From: an uncultured Lachnospiraceae bacterium
GTDB lineage: Bacteria; Bacillota; Clostridia; Lachnospirales; Lachnospiraceae
Direction: 5' to 3'
Length of the DNA: 64,000 nucleotides
Assembly (NCBI GenBank): GCA_947382415.1
Contig: CANCYO010000001.1
Span: 62,001 to 126,000, forward strand
Positions 35,616 to 44,606 of this stretch are shown here, one piece after another (positions within the stretch are counted from its first letter, which is position 1; each line of letters starts with the position of its first letter). The translations under genes and the position numbers were made by a program. The notes below the pieces were generated by a model. That model did not search any database and was not told where the DNA came from. It saw only the letters and a list, made by a program, of their open reading frames with translations.

Positions 35616-36809
35616 TTGAAAATTGATTCCAGCAACATAGGAATGGAGTCCGCACGAAGCTATCGAGCTTCAAGAGCAACATATCGACGCTTTTCGTTAA
35701 CGGATTATCGGGGAGGGTCAATTACCTACAATGGCAACAGTTTAAACGCCGCAGTGACCGGCGGACAGAACGGCAGCGGCCAGACTGTCGCAGGAGAAGA
35801 GCAGAACGGGCAGGAGACGCAAGAGTCAGGGAAGAAGCTGTACACCCTGGAAGACTGGCAGAACAGTATGTCCATCAGCACCGGCCGCGTGAATATCCGC
35901 AGCGCCGGCAGCACATTGGCAGATTTCAGGCAGGCTACGGTGCGTTACATCTTTGATCTGCTCTTTGGAAGCCGGCACGGCAGGATCAATCAGTGGGTGG
36001 AGGAGCAGAGTCAGGCGTACAGCAGTAACGGTTTTATGTTCAGCACAAGTCAGAGCAGTATGCAGCAGACATTTGCGGCTGTTTCGACAAATGTAGCTCA
36101 GATCAACACCGCGACGCAGACAAATGCGAAGGTGCTGAATTATTCTCAGGGCGCGCTCTGGTCTGAGCAGGAAGCTACCACTTTTTCCACCGTGGGAACC
36201 GTGCGTACCGCAGACGGCAGAGAGATCAATTTCAATGTGGACATCGGCATGAGCAGACAATTCCAGCAGACGTTCCAGACGGATCTGCAGCTTGCGTCCG
36301 TCTCCATGTGTGATCCGTTGGTGATCAATCTGGATACGGATGTGGCGGAATTCTCCGACCAGAAGTTCTTTTTTGATCTGGATGCGGACGGAGAGCTGGA
36401 TGAGATATCCCAGCTTGATGCGAGAAGCGGTTATCTGGCACTGGATAAAAACGGCGACGGTATCATCAATGACGGCAGTGAGCTGTTTGGTACCAAGAGC
36501 GGAGACGGTTTTGCCGATCTGGCTATGTATGATGAAGACGGCAACGGCTGGATAGACGAGAACGATCCCATCTGGTCCAAACTCAAGATCTGGTGCAAGG
36601 ACGAGAATGGTAATGATGTACTCTACCGTCTGGCAGACAAGGGCGTGGGAGCCATCTGTCTGCAGAAGGCAGCCACAGATTTTACGCTGAAGGGAACTGA
36701 TGGCCAGACAAACGGCGCCATCCGCAGCACGGGAGTGTTCCTGTATGAAAACGGAAATGTGGGAACCATACAGCATGTGGATGTAGCCAAATACGAACAG
36801 GGGGCTTAA
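35616..36809 (+). CDS. 397-residue protein with calcium-loop domain shared with the RTX protein
   Basis: The protein has no signal peptide. The N-terminal half is Gly/Ser/Thr-rich. From about residue 233 comes DPLVINLDTDVAEFSDQKFF, then FDLDADGELDEIS, DKNGDGIINDGSELFG and DEDGNGWIDEN, a set of EF-hand/dockerin-like calcium loops. The same block (DPLIIDLNENH to DRNGDGTVDQAGELFGD) occurs in the RTX protein at 48538. The start is a TTG with GGAGAAAGGAAGG upstream; the frame before it covers the terminator and is not coding. The sigma-28-type promoter suggests a role with flagella, perhaps export through the flagellar machine; this is inference. Confidence 0.75.
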   Translation: MKIDSSNIGMESARSYRASRATYRRFSLTDYRGGSITYNGNSLNAAVTGGQNGSGQTVAGEEQNGQETQESGKKLYTLEDWQNSMSISTGRVNIRSAGSTLADFRQATVRYIFDLLFGSRHGRINQWVEEQSQAYSSNGFMFSTSQSSMQQTFAAVSTNVAQINTATQTNAKVLNYSQGALWSEQEATTFSTVGTVRTADGREINFNVDIGMSRQFQQTFQTDLQLASVSMCDPLVINLDTDVAEFSDQKFFFDLDADGELDEISQLDARSGYLALDKNGDGIINDGSELFGTKSGDGFADLAMYDEDGNGWIDENDPIWSKLKIWCKDENGNDVLYRLADKGVGAICLQKAATDFTLKGTDGQTNGAIRSTGVFLYENGNVGTIQHVDVAKYEQGA

Positions 36810-36910
36810 CACGATAATCTGACGAAAATTCTGTGAAATTGACAAGCGTCATAAAATGCAGGGATGAAAATCCGGTTTCTGAAATTATGTATTAACAAAT
36901 AATCCGATTC

Positions 36911-36946
36911 AAAAGACTGTGGCGGCGGGCTGCAGTCTTTTTATTT
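36911..36946 (+). terminator. terminator after the 397-residue protein gene
   Basis: AAAAGACTG (36911-36919) pairs with CAGTCTTTT (36933-36941) and a T-rich tail follows. Confidence 0.85.
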
Positions 36947-37095
36947 GTATTTAAGTGATTTCGTCAGGGTATAAAACTTTTTCTTTCGGCAAGACTAGAA
37001 ATGAAAACCAAGGATGGCAAGACGGCATGAGACATAAAACAGAGAATGCATGGCCAATCGCCAGTTCAAAATAAAGCAGAAAGGAAAGAAAAAGT

Positions 37096-38022
37096 ATGAG
37101 AAAAAATAGAAAAGACAGTATCAGAAAAGAGCGCATCATCATGGTAACCTCCTCCGCCCTTGTCCTGGCGGCTCTGACCATGACAGGGCTGTATATGAGG
37201 GGACAGGAGGCCAAACAGCAGGATGACGGTTATACGCTGGATTTTTCTGCCCTTGAAAACGGACAGAACAACAGGCAGCAGGGCAACGGTACTGAGCAGG
37301 CAAAAAACACGACTGTGGGTAAACCGTTCCAGAGCAATCTGGAGAATGATCTTGACTACATGCCTTTGGACGAGGAATTGTCAGCGGAGGCGGGATCTCA
37401 TCTGGTGGAGATTCCGGGGCTGACGGACGGCGCCCAGAGTAATGCTCCCGAGAAATCAAAAAATGATAAAAATACAAAGGACGCGAAGGATGCAAAGGAC
37501 GCCAATGACGGAGAGGACGCCGGCAAAAAGCAGGCGGAAAATTCTGAGACCGAAAAGCCGGTGGGAGAGGGACAGCAGCAGGAGGAGAAGCAGCCTGCGG
37601 TGGCACTCCATTATAATGAAGATCAGGGTCTGACAAGGCCGGTGAGCGGCGAAGTGCTGCTGCCTTACAGCATGGACGGCAGTATTTATTTTGCCACACT
37701 GGATCAGTACAAGTATAATCCAGCAACCGTATTTACTGCGGAGGAGGGCACGGATGTGCTGGCCTGTGCGGAGGGAAAGGTCGTCAAAGTGTTTGACGAT
37801 GCTGAGCTTGGACGCGGGGTGACGCTGGAACTGGGCGACGGCTATGTAGTCACTTACGGTCAGCTCACCGATATACAGGTGGCAAAGGACAGTTATGTGA
37901 AGGCGGGAGAGAAGATCGGAACAGTGGCGGCTCCCAGCAGATATTACAGCCTGGAGGGCGCGAATCTGTATTTCCGAATGGAGAAAGACGGAGCTCCCCT
38001 CAACGCGGAAAATTTGTTTTAA
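37096..38022 (+). CDS. membrane-anchored degenerate M23 peptidase-like protein (SpoIIQ-like)
   Basis: A 308-residue protein: basic start, one membrane helix (about residues 14-34), a long low-complexity Lys/Asp/Glu linker (about 60-175, with KDAKDAKDAND), and a C-terminal M23/LytM-type beta domain (about 190-308). The usual catalytic His residues are missing: the HxH motif position reads ANLYFRM. It is thus probably a binding or structural protein, as SpoIIQ is in the forespore membrane of some species. GAAAGGAAAG precedes the ATG. The amidohydrolase gene follows after 10 bases. Confidence 0.75.
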   Translation: MRKNRKDSIRKERIIMVTSSALVLAALTMTGLYMRGQEAKQQDDGYTLDFSALENGQNNRQQGNGTEQAKNTTVGKPFQSNLENDLDYMPLDEELSAEAGSHLVEIPGLTDGAQSNAPEKSKNDKNTKDAKDAKDANDGEDAGKKQAENSETEKPVGEGQQQEEKQPAVALHYNEDQGLTRPVSGEVLLPYSMDGSIYFATLDQYKYNPATVFTAEEGTDVLACAEGKVVKVFDDAELGRGVTLELGDGYVVTYGQLTDIQVAKDSYVKAGEKIGTVAAPSRYYSLEGANLYFRMEKDGAPLNAENLF

Positions 38023-38032
38023 GGAGCGGCAC

Positions 38033-39214
38033 ATGTATATTGTGGACGGCAGAATCTTAACCATGGCGGGCAGGGAGTACGAGAATGGTGTGCTCCACAT
38101 TGTGGATGGCAAAATCGCCGCAGTGGGAGACCGGAGGGAGGTTCCGGTTGAGCCCCGGGAGGGGGAGCGGGTTTTGCATGTGCAGGGCGCGTGGGTGATG
38201 CCCGGTATCATAGAGGCCCACTGTCACATGGGTATCACCGAGGAGAAAAAGGGAATGGAGGGAGACGACTGTAATGAGACAGTCAATCCCATCACTCCCT
38301 GGCTGCGGGCCATAGACGCCGTGAACACCATGGATGCCGCTTTTGACGACGCGGTTCGCGCAGGTATCACCGCGGCCATGATCGGCCCCGGCAGCTCCAA
38401 TGTGGTGGGAGGACAGTTTGCGCTGCTGAAGACCCGGGGCAGGAAGATCGACGATCTGATCGTCAAGGCCCCCGCGGCCATGAAGGTGGCGTTCGGCGAG
38501 AATCCCAAGGTCAATTATTCCGGCCAGGGGAAGAGTCCTTCCACCCGTATGGCCACGGCAGCTATGTTGCGCAGAGAGCTCTTTGAGGCATCCCGGTATC
38601 TGGAGAAAAAGGAGAAGGCACAGGCGGAGGGTCAGGACTTTGAGGAGGATTTTACCAGAGAGTGCTGGATTCCGGTGTTGAAAAAACAAATTCCGTTAAA
38701 GGCCCATGTACACCGTGTGGACGATATCTTCACGGCTATTAGGATCGCACAGGAATATGGGCTCTCCATGACATTGGATCACTGCTCCGAGGGGCATCTG
38801 ATCGCAGAGGAATTGGCGGAGGCCGGATTTCCGGCCATTGTGGGGCCGGATCTGGCCAGCCGCAGCAAGATCGAAGTACAGAATATGGCCTTTAAAACTG
38901 CCGGAGTGCTGAACCGTGCTGGAGTCCTGACCGCCATCACCACGGATCATCCGGTGTCCCTCATACAGTCACTGCCCATCTGTGCAGGACTTGCGGTAAA
39001 GTCGGGACTTCCCATGGAGGAGGGCTTAAAGGCCATCACCATCAATCCCGCCATCATCTGCGGGGCGGCGGACAGAATGGGAAGCCTGGAGGTGGGAAAG
39101 GACGGGGATGTGGCCATTTTCGACGGCAATCCCATGGAAGTGTTTACGGAGACTCTCTACACCATTATAGACGGCAAGATTGCTTATGATCGGGATAATA
39201 CTGCGGCTTCTTGA
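38033..39214 (+). CDS. amidohydrolase, imidazolonepropionase-like
   Basis: The 393-residue metal-dependent hydrolase starts MYIVDGRILTMAGREYENG and has MPGIIEAHCHMG (metal-binding HxH), a carboxylate/His set in KAHVHRVDD and TLDHCSEGH, and TTDHPVSLIQSLP with the late Asp. The substrate is unknown; related proteins act on cyclic amides or dipeptide-like compounds. AAGGAG precedes the ATG. It probably shares a transcript with the M23-like gene. Confidence 0.88.
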   Translation: MYIVDGRILTMAGREYENGVLHIVDGKIAAVGDRREVPVEPREGERVLHVQGAWVMPGIIEAHCHMGITEEKKGMEGDDCNETVNPITPWLRAIDAVNTMDAAFDDAVRAGITAAMIGPGSSNVVGGQFALLKTRGRKIDDLIVKAPAAMKVAFGENPKVNYSGQGKSPSTRMATAAMLRRELFEASRYLEKKEKAQAEGQDFEEDFTRECWIPVLKKQIPLKAHVHRVDDIFTAIRIAQEYGLSMTLDHCSEGHLIAEELAEAGFPAIVGPDLASRSKIEVQNMAFKTAGVLNRAGVLTAITTDHPVSLIQSLPICAGLAVKSGLPMEEGLKAITINPAIICGAADRMGSLEVGKDGDVAIFDGNPMEVFTETLYTIIDGKIAYDRDNTAAS

Positions 39215-39309
39215 GAATCTGTAACATGTAAGGGCTGCATAAAAAAGATTGCTTTATGGGGAATTCGTGTTAAAATGGGTATATGACAGGAAAAAACCGT
39301 GAGAAGAAT

Positions 39310-40620
39310 ATGAGAAATAACAGGTCACAGATGAACGGGAAACTTCATAATATGATTATCAGGAGAGCAGTGCTGCCGGGACTTTGTCTGGCGGCATTTC
39401 TGTGCGCCGGATGCAGTTTTTCCTCCGCTGACCTGCCGGAAACGGAAGGCGGAAAGGCCGTTTCCATGGAGAGCACACCCGTTGTGGATTATACAGTGCC
39501 AAAGCTTGTGCCCAATGTACTGGTGGATGTGGCGGGCTATCGGGCGGAAGGGTATAAGCGGGCGGCGGTGAAGGGCAGACGGCTTCCCGTTACCTTTGAT
39601 CTGGTGGATGCCCGGACTGGCGAGGTTGTGTTTACCGGTGTGCTGGAGCGGGGCGAATACAATGCCGAGCAGGGACTGTATTCCGCATACGCGGATTTCC
39701 ATGAGTGGAAGCAGGAGGGCAGTTATTATGTGGAGTGCGAGTATGTGGGGCGCTCCTATACGTTTGTGCTGGAGCAGGGATTGTATGACAGACTTTTTAC
39801 CGAGATCTGTCAGGAGCTGATATCGGCCTGCGGTGAGCAGACCGTCACTCTGGAGGATATCAATCGAATGCTCCTGGCCTATGAGTGGTATGGGGATGTC
39901 TTTCCTGACGGCAACGGCGATACCATTCCTGACGCGCTGGAGGCGGTGGCGGACTGGATCGAGGCCACGGGCGAGCAGCCTGTTGCGGAGGGGCAGGAAG
40001 CCTCTTATGCGGCGGTGCTGGCAAAATTCAGTTATCTATACCAAAAGTACGACAGGCAGTTTGCCACGGAATGTCTCAAGCGCGCCTCGGTAGTGTTCGA
40101 CCAGCCGCAGAATACAATGCAGGAGGATGCGGAGAGTTTTCATGCGCTGACAGAGCTGTACCGGGCTACGGGACTTTATACATACAGGAGCCGGATCGAA
40201 GCGTACAGGACGTACTTTGAGAATCACACCGGATTTGCCGAGGCGGACGGATATCTGTACGGGGCTATGACTTATCTCAATACCAGACAGCCCGTGGACA
40301 GGGAAATATGTAAGATTTTCATGGATTCTGTCATGGAGCAGGGGGAGACCATCAGTGAGCTCTACGGCGAGATGATCCATCCGGTGACGGCACACAACAA
40401 CGGCGCTTCAGATCTGCTGCGCCATGCATGGGAGCTGGCCTGCGCCAATTATGTCATGAATAATTATCAGTACAATCATGTGATGGAGGAGTTTCTGCAC
40501 TATCTGCGGGGGCGCAATGCGCTGTCTGTGGACTTCTATGCAGGTGAGACGAAAGAGAGGTCGGGATATTTGCTGATCCTGACGCAGCTTCTGGCCGTGC
40601 AGGAAAATCTGAATGAATAA
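39310..40620 (+). CDS. lipoprotein with cellulase Ig-like domain and degenerate GH9-like domain
   Basis: About 436 residues. A lipoprotein signal ends in FLCAGC, then a CelD_N/Ig-like domain (VPNVLVDVAGYRAEGYKRAA) of GH9 enzymes and a helical domain resembling part of the GH9 barrel (GDTIPDALEAVADWIEAT, YLRGRNALSVDFYAGET). The GH9 catalytic Asp motif (DAGD) and the His/Arg motif are not visible and the protein is shorter than GH9 enzymes, so it may bind rather than cut glycan. The start is uncertain: ATG 39310 (GAGAAG upstream) or ATG 39283, 39331 or 39352. A possible promoter, TTGCTT-N16-TAAAAT, lies just before 39283, which disfavours that start. Confidence 0.65.
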   Translation: MRNNRSQMNGKLHNMIIRRAVLPGLCLAAFLCAGCSFSSADLPETEGGKAVSMESTPVVDYTVPKLVPNVLVDVAGYRAEGYKRAAVKGRRLPVTFDLVDARTGEVVFTGVLERGEYNAEQGLYSAYADFHEWKQEGSYYVECEYVGRSYTFVLEQGLYDRLFTEICQELISACGEQTVTLEDINRMLLAYEWYGDVFPDGNGDTIPDALEAVADWIEATGEQPVAEGQEASYAAVLAKFSYLYQKYDRQFATECLKRASVVFDQPQNTMQEDAESFHALTELYRATGLYTYRSRIEAYRTYFENHTGFAEADGYLYGAMTYLNTRQPVDREICKIFMDSVMEQGETISELYGEMIHPVTAHNNGASDLLRHAWELACANYVMNNYQYNHVMEEFLHYLRGRNALSVDFYAGETKERSGYLLILTQLLAVQENLNE

Positions 40621-40659
40621 TGTATCAGGAAAAAGGGGAGGAAGAAGGAGGATCACATA

Positions 40660-41685
40660 ATGAAAGTAATCGTATTGGCCGGCGGTACCAGCACGGAGAG
40701 AGACGTGTCCCTGATATCGGGCAGCATGATCTATAAAGCATTGAAAAAAAGAGGACATCAGGCGGTTCTGTTGGATGTGTATCTGGGATATGAGGGAGAC
40801 ACGGAGGGGATTTTTGAGCGGGATGTGGATTGGTCAAAAGACATAGCGGCCATCGCGGAGGAGAATCCTGACCTGGAACATATAAAGGCCATGCGTCCGG
40901 ACGGCGATAAGAACTTCTTCGGACCCAATGTGCTGAAGCTTTGCCGCAGTGCGGATGCCGTGTTTATGGCGCTTCACGGGGCAAATGGTGAGGACGGCAA
41001 GATTCAGGCCTGTTTCGAGCTTCTGGGAATTCCCTATACAGGCACGGATTTTGTGAGCTCGGCCATGGCCATGGATAAGGGCATTTCCAAAGATATTTTC
41101 TCAGCCCATGGGATTCCCACTCCGGCGGGCTTTCTCATTAAACGGGGACAGCCCGGGCAAAAGGCTACATTTCCCTGCATTGTCAAGACCTGCTGTGGAG
41201 GTTCCAGCGTGGGCGTGTGTATTGCCAGAGAGGAAACGGAATATGAGAGAGCGCTGGAGGAAGCATTCCGGTATGGCGATGAGGTGATCGTGGAACAGTA
41301 CATAGAGGGAAGAGAGTTTTCTGTGGGAGTGATGGACGGTCAGGCGCTTCCCGTGATTGAGATCGCGCCCAAGCAGGGCTTCTATGACTATAAGAACAAG
41401 TATCAGGCAGGCAGTACCGTGGAGACTTGTCCTGCCGATCTGGAGCCGGCGAAGGCGGCAGAGATGCAGCGGATTGCCGAGCGGGTATTTGCCGCCTTGC
41501 GCATGAAGAGCTATGCCCGCATGGACTTTATGATGAGCCACGCAGGAGAGATTTATTGTCTGGAGGCCAACACCCTGCCTGGCATGACGCCCACGTCGCT
41601 GCTGCCTCAGGAGGCGCAGGCCGTGGGAATGAGCTTTGAAGATCTGTGTGAGAAAATTTTGAGCTATGCGCTGGATGCGCAGTGA
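40660..41685 (+). CDS. ddl: D-alanine--D-alanine ligase
   Basis: The 341-residue ATP-grasp enzyme makes D-Ala-D-Ala for peptidoglycan. Visible: VLAGGTSTERDVSLISG at the start, ALHGANGEDGKIQACFELLG, PCIVKTCCGGSSVGVCIA, EGREFSVGVMDG and LEANTLPGMTPTSLLPQEA. AGGAGGATCACATA precedes the ATG. It is followed after 43 bases by murF, which uses its product. Confidence 0.95.
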   Translation: MKVIVLAGGTSTERDVSLISGSMIYKALKKRGHQAVLLDVYLGYEGDTEGIFERDVDWSKDIAAIAEENPDLEHIKAMRPDGDKNFFGPNVLKLCRSADAVFMALHGANGEDGKIQACFELLGIPYTGTDFVSSAMAMDKGISKDIFSAHGIPTPAGFLIKRGQPGQKATFPCIVKTCCGGSSVGVCIAREETEYERALEEAFRYGDEVIVEQYIEGREFSVGVMDGQALPVIEIAPKQGFYDYKNKYQAGSTVETCPADLEPAKAAEMQRIAERVFAALRMKSYARMDFMMSHAGEIYCLEANTLPGMTPTSLLPQEAQAVGMSFEDLCEKILSYALDAQ

Positions 41686-41728
41686 TAAAATCGAAAGGAT
41701 GTCCGCAGGGACGGGCAGGAGGTTTGGT

Positions 41729-43237
41729 ATGGAGCTGAGTATCGGTGAGATCGCGAAGGCCTGCGGGGGCAGGCTGGTGCTGCAGAGTGTACGGGGCAGG
41801 GCGGAAAACGGGACATTGACCGGGATGGAGACGGGAAATGTGACGGAGGACACTCTGGTAGACAGCGTGGTGCTGGATTCCAGAAAAGTGACTGCGGGCG
41901 GCGTGTTTGTGGCCACCGTGGGAGAGCGCGTGGACGGACACCGTTTTATCCCGCAGGTATTTGCCGCGGGGGCCGCGCTGGCTGTGACGGAGAAGGCACC
42001 GGAACAAGTGGAGGCGGAGAGCGGCGTACCTGCGGACGGTTGGGGAAGCTATCTGTGCGTGGAGAATACGTTTCAGGCGCTGAAAGATATGGCGGAGTAT
42101 TATCGCAGCAAACTTTCTCTTCCCATCGTGGGTATCACCGGGAGCGTGGGCAAGACCAGCACCAAGGAGTTTATCGCCGGTGTGCTGGCGGAGAAATACC
42201 ATGTATTAAAGACTGAGGGGAATTTAAACAATGAAGTGGGAGTGCCGCTGACGCTGCTGCGCATCCGAAAGGAGCATGAGGCCGCGGTGGTGGAGATGGG
42301 TATCAGTGATTTTGGGGAGATGCACCGGCTGAGTAAAATGGTGCGTCCGAATTTCTGTGTGATCACCAATATCGGACAGTGTCATCTGGAGAACCTGAAA
42401 TCAAGAGAGGGGATTCTCAGGGCCAAGACAGAGATATTTGATTATATGGCGGAGGACGGCATGGTCTGTTTGAACGGTGAGGACGACATGCTCCGCACCG
42501 TGACGCAGGTACATGGGACAGAACCGCACTTTTTCGGTCTGGGCGGCTGGGATGGCGAGGAGGTGTATGCCACAGATATCGTGAGCCGGGGCCTTTGGGG
42601 AAGTAAGGTTGTTCTGCACATGCCGGAATGTCCGGAATATGGCGTACAGATTCCGCTGCCGGGCAGGCATATGGTCATCAACGGTGCGGCTGCCGCCTGC
42701 GTGGCACGGCTGATGGGACTGACCAATGAACAGATTGCGGAGGGCATCCGCAAGGTTCAACCTGTGGGCGGGCGCAATAACCTGCTTCGCCTGTCAGACT
42801 ACACGGTGATCGACGACTGCTACAATGCCAATCCTGTTTCCATGCGGGCGGCCATCGATCTGCTGGCTATGGCGGACACCTTCCGAGTGGCGATTCTGGG
42901 CGATATGTTTGAGCTGGGAGAGGACTCCGATGCGCTCCACGCCGGTGTGGGCGCCTATGCGGCAGCCTCAGGCGCAGACTGCCTGATCTGCGTGGGTGAA
43001 AATGCCCGCCATATCTATGAGGGGGCTGTGGAAGAGGCACAGAGACAGAAAGAAAAGGCCGGGGAAGAGAAAAGCGGAGAACAGAAGATATATTATTTTG
43101 CCACACGCGAAGATTTGCTGCGGGAGATTGCAGATCCCGGGAGGCGGGAGGAGCTTTGGCCAAAGGGATGCACCATACTGGTAAAAGCATCCCATGGCAT
43201 GAAATTTACTGAGCTTGTGGATTGTCTGAAGCAGTGA
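41729..43237 (+). CDS. murF: UDP-N-acetylmuramoyl-tripeptide--D-alanyl-D-alanine ligase
   Basis: The 502-residue Mur ligase adds D-Ala-D-Ala to the UDP-MurNAc-tripeptide. It has the N-terminal domain (SIGEIAKACGG, then DSRKVTAGGVFVAT), the P-loop GITGSVGKTSTKEF, LNNEVGVPLTLL, VDGRNNLL-like PVGGRNNLLRL and YNANPVSMRAAIDLLA. ATG 41729 is chosen with AGGAGG upstream; the longer frame from 41666 overlaps ddl. Its last 32 bases overlap the end of the convergent plsC gene. Confidence 0.95.
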   Translation: MELSIGEIAKACGGRLVLQSVRGRAENGTLTGMETGNVTEDTLVDSVVLDSRKVTAGGVFVATVGERVDGHRFIPQVFAAGAALAVTEKAPEQVEAESGVPADGWGSYLCVENTFQALKDMAEYYRSKLSLPIVGITGSVGKTSTKEFIAGVLAEKYHVLKTEGNLNNEVGVPLTLLRIRKEHEAAVVEMGISDFGEMHRLSKMVRPNFCVITNIGQCHLENLKSREGILRAKTEIFDYMAEDGMVCLNGEDDMLRTVTQVHGTEPHFFGLGGWDGEEVYATDIVSRGLWGSKVVLHMPECPEYGVQIPLPGRHMVINGAAAACVARLMGLTNEQIAEGIRKVQPVGGRNNLLRLSDYTVIDDCYNANPVSMRAAIDLLAMADTFRVAILGDMFELGEDSDALHAGVGAYAAASGADCLICVGENARHIYEGAVEEAQRQKEKAGEEKSGEQKIYYFATREDLLREIADPGRREELWPKGCTILVKASHGMKFTELVDCLKQ

Positions 43238-43976
43238 GCTCGTTCAGCAGCTTTTTGTTTTTCCAATAGGTGTCAAGAATGATGGAACTCACATAATCGC
43301 CGATATTTTTGCGGGTCTCCTTATCCAGATCCTTCATATAAATGGGTTCGCCATACTCGATAATGACCGTCGCTTTCTTCATAAAGGGGAGATGATCCTC
43401 GAAGATGGCGGCGGTATTTACGATGGTCATGGGGATGATGGGCACATCGCCCTTTTCCGCAATCTTGAAGCTTCCGTCGCGGAAGGGGAGCAGTGTGTCC
43501 GGATTTGTGTTGCGGGTGCCCTCCGGGAAGATCGTGATGGAGATACCGTTTTTTACTTTGTCCACTGCGGCCAAAATGGTCTTGAGTCCGGCCTTGATAT
43601 CGTCTCTGTCCAGGAATAGACAGTGTAGATTGCGCATCCAGTTTTTGAGAAGAGGGTAGCGCAGCATTTCTCTTTTGGCGATATAGCCGGTGGGGCGCGG
43701 CACACGCAGATAGGTCAGCACCACGTCAAAATAGCTGCGGTGATTCCCCACATACAAAACGGCAGTGTCCGTGGGAATGCGCTCCTCGCCGATGGCGACT
43801 ACTTTCGTGCCTGTGACGCGGATAATCATGCGGAAGGCCCACTTGACTATGGCCAGAGAACTGCGGCTCTTCAGATCGGGATTTTTCCTGCCGATCAGCC
43901 ACTCGACTACCAACAGCGGACTTCCCAGGATCAGAAAGCCCAGCAGGACGATTACTACCAGAATAAAACGTATCAT
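43206..43976 (-). CDS. plsC: 1-acyl-glycerol-3-phosphate acyltransferase family protein
   Basis: The 256-residue membrane-bound acyltransferase has an N-terminal membrane helix (about residues 1-22), the HxxxxD motif in GNHRSYFDVVLTYL, and FPEGTRNTNPD (the glycerol-phosphate binding block), with IPMTIVNTAAIFED later. It makes phosphatidic acid from lysophosphatidic acid. It is convergent with murF and overlaps its 3' end by 32 bases. Confidence 0.9.
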   Translation of the reverse strand: MIRFILVVIVLLGFLILGSPLLVVEWLIGRKNPDLKSRSSLAIVKWAFRMIIRVTGTKVVAIGEERIPTDTAVLYVGNHRSYFDVVLTYLRVPRPTGYIAKREMLRYPLLKNWMRNLHCLFLDRDDIKAGLKTILAAVDKVKNGISITIFPEGTRNTNPDTLLPFRDGSFKIAEKGDVPIIPMTIVNTAAIFEDHLPFMKKATVIIEYGEPIYMKDLDKETRKNIGDYVSSIILDTYWKNKKLLNELTASDNPQAQ

Positions 43977-44071
43977 AACTACCTCATTTTTCAGCGTATT
44001 TTCGGTTTAGTATAGCATATTCTGCCAGTTTTGTACATAGAATAGACCAAAACATCAGGCGGAAAATATAT

Positions 44072-44488
44072 ATGAGAGGAATGAAAAAAGCTGTGCTGCT
44101 CCTGTCTGTGCTCCTCTGTCTGCCATTGCTTGCGGGCTGCTCCATGCTCAGCGAAGAGCGCGTGAAGCTGCAGGATCTGGGATTTACGGTGGTGAGCGAA
44201 GAGAAGATACCTCAGGAACTCAAGACCATTATCGACGAGAAAAAGGCGGATCCCTTTAAGCTTACCTACAGTGATGCGGAATATCTCTACATAGTCATAG
44301 GTTACGGACAGCAGGAAAGCGGCGGCTACAGCATTGCGGTCAACGACCTGTATCTCACGGAGGAAGCGATCTATGTGAACACCACCCTGCTGGGGCCCGA
44401 GAACAGCGATACCGGCAACCGGGTGCCCTCTACTCCTTACATTGTACTGAAGATGGATTATATGGATAAGCCGGTGGTCTTTGAATAA
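44072..44488 (+). CDS. PrcB-like lipoprotein
   Basis: A 138-residue lipoprotein (signal LLSVLLCLPLLAGC) with a C-terminal domain like that of PrcB-family proteins: GYGQQESGGYSIAVNDLYLT and TPYIVLKMDYMDKPVVFE. PrcB-type domains stabilise or assist extracellular proteases in other bacteria; no protease gene is adjacent here. A GGCGG element lies before ATG 44072. A strong terminator follows. Confidence 0.75.
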   Translation: MRGMKKAVLLLSVLLCLPLLAGCSMLSEERVKLQDLGFTVVSEEKIPQELKTIIDEKKADPFKLTYSDAEYLYIVIGYGQQESGGYSIAVNDLYLTEEAIYVNTTLLGPENSDTGNRVPSTPYIVLKMDYMDKPVVFE

Positions 44489-44508
44489 ATCAGAAAATCA
44501 GGATGAGG

Positions 44509-44545
44509 AAAAGGCATCAGTGCGTGGGCATTGATGCCTTTTTAT
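44509..44545 (+). terminator. terminator after the PrcB-like gene
   Basis: AAAAGGCATCA (44509-44519) pairs perfectly with TGATGCCTTTT (44532-44542), followed by more Ts. Confidence 0.9.
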
Positions 44546-44560
44546 CATTGCAATAACAGC

Positions 44561-44588
44561 TTGCCTATGATAAACTGTCATGTAAAAA
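44561..44588 (+). promoter_or_regulatory. candidate promoter of the TolC-like gene
   Basis: TTGCCT (44561-44566), 16 bases, TAAAAA (44583-44588). It is the only reasonable promoter between the terminator and the gene. Confidence 0.4.
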
Positions 44589-44606
44589 GGAGTTTATGAT
44601 AATACG

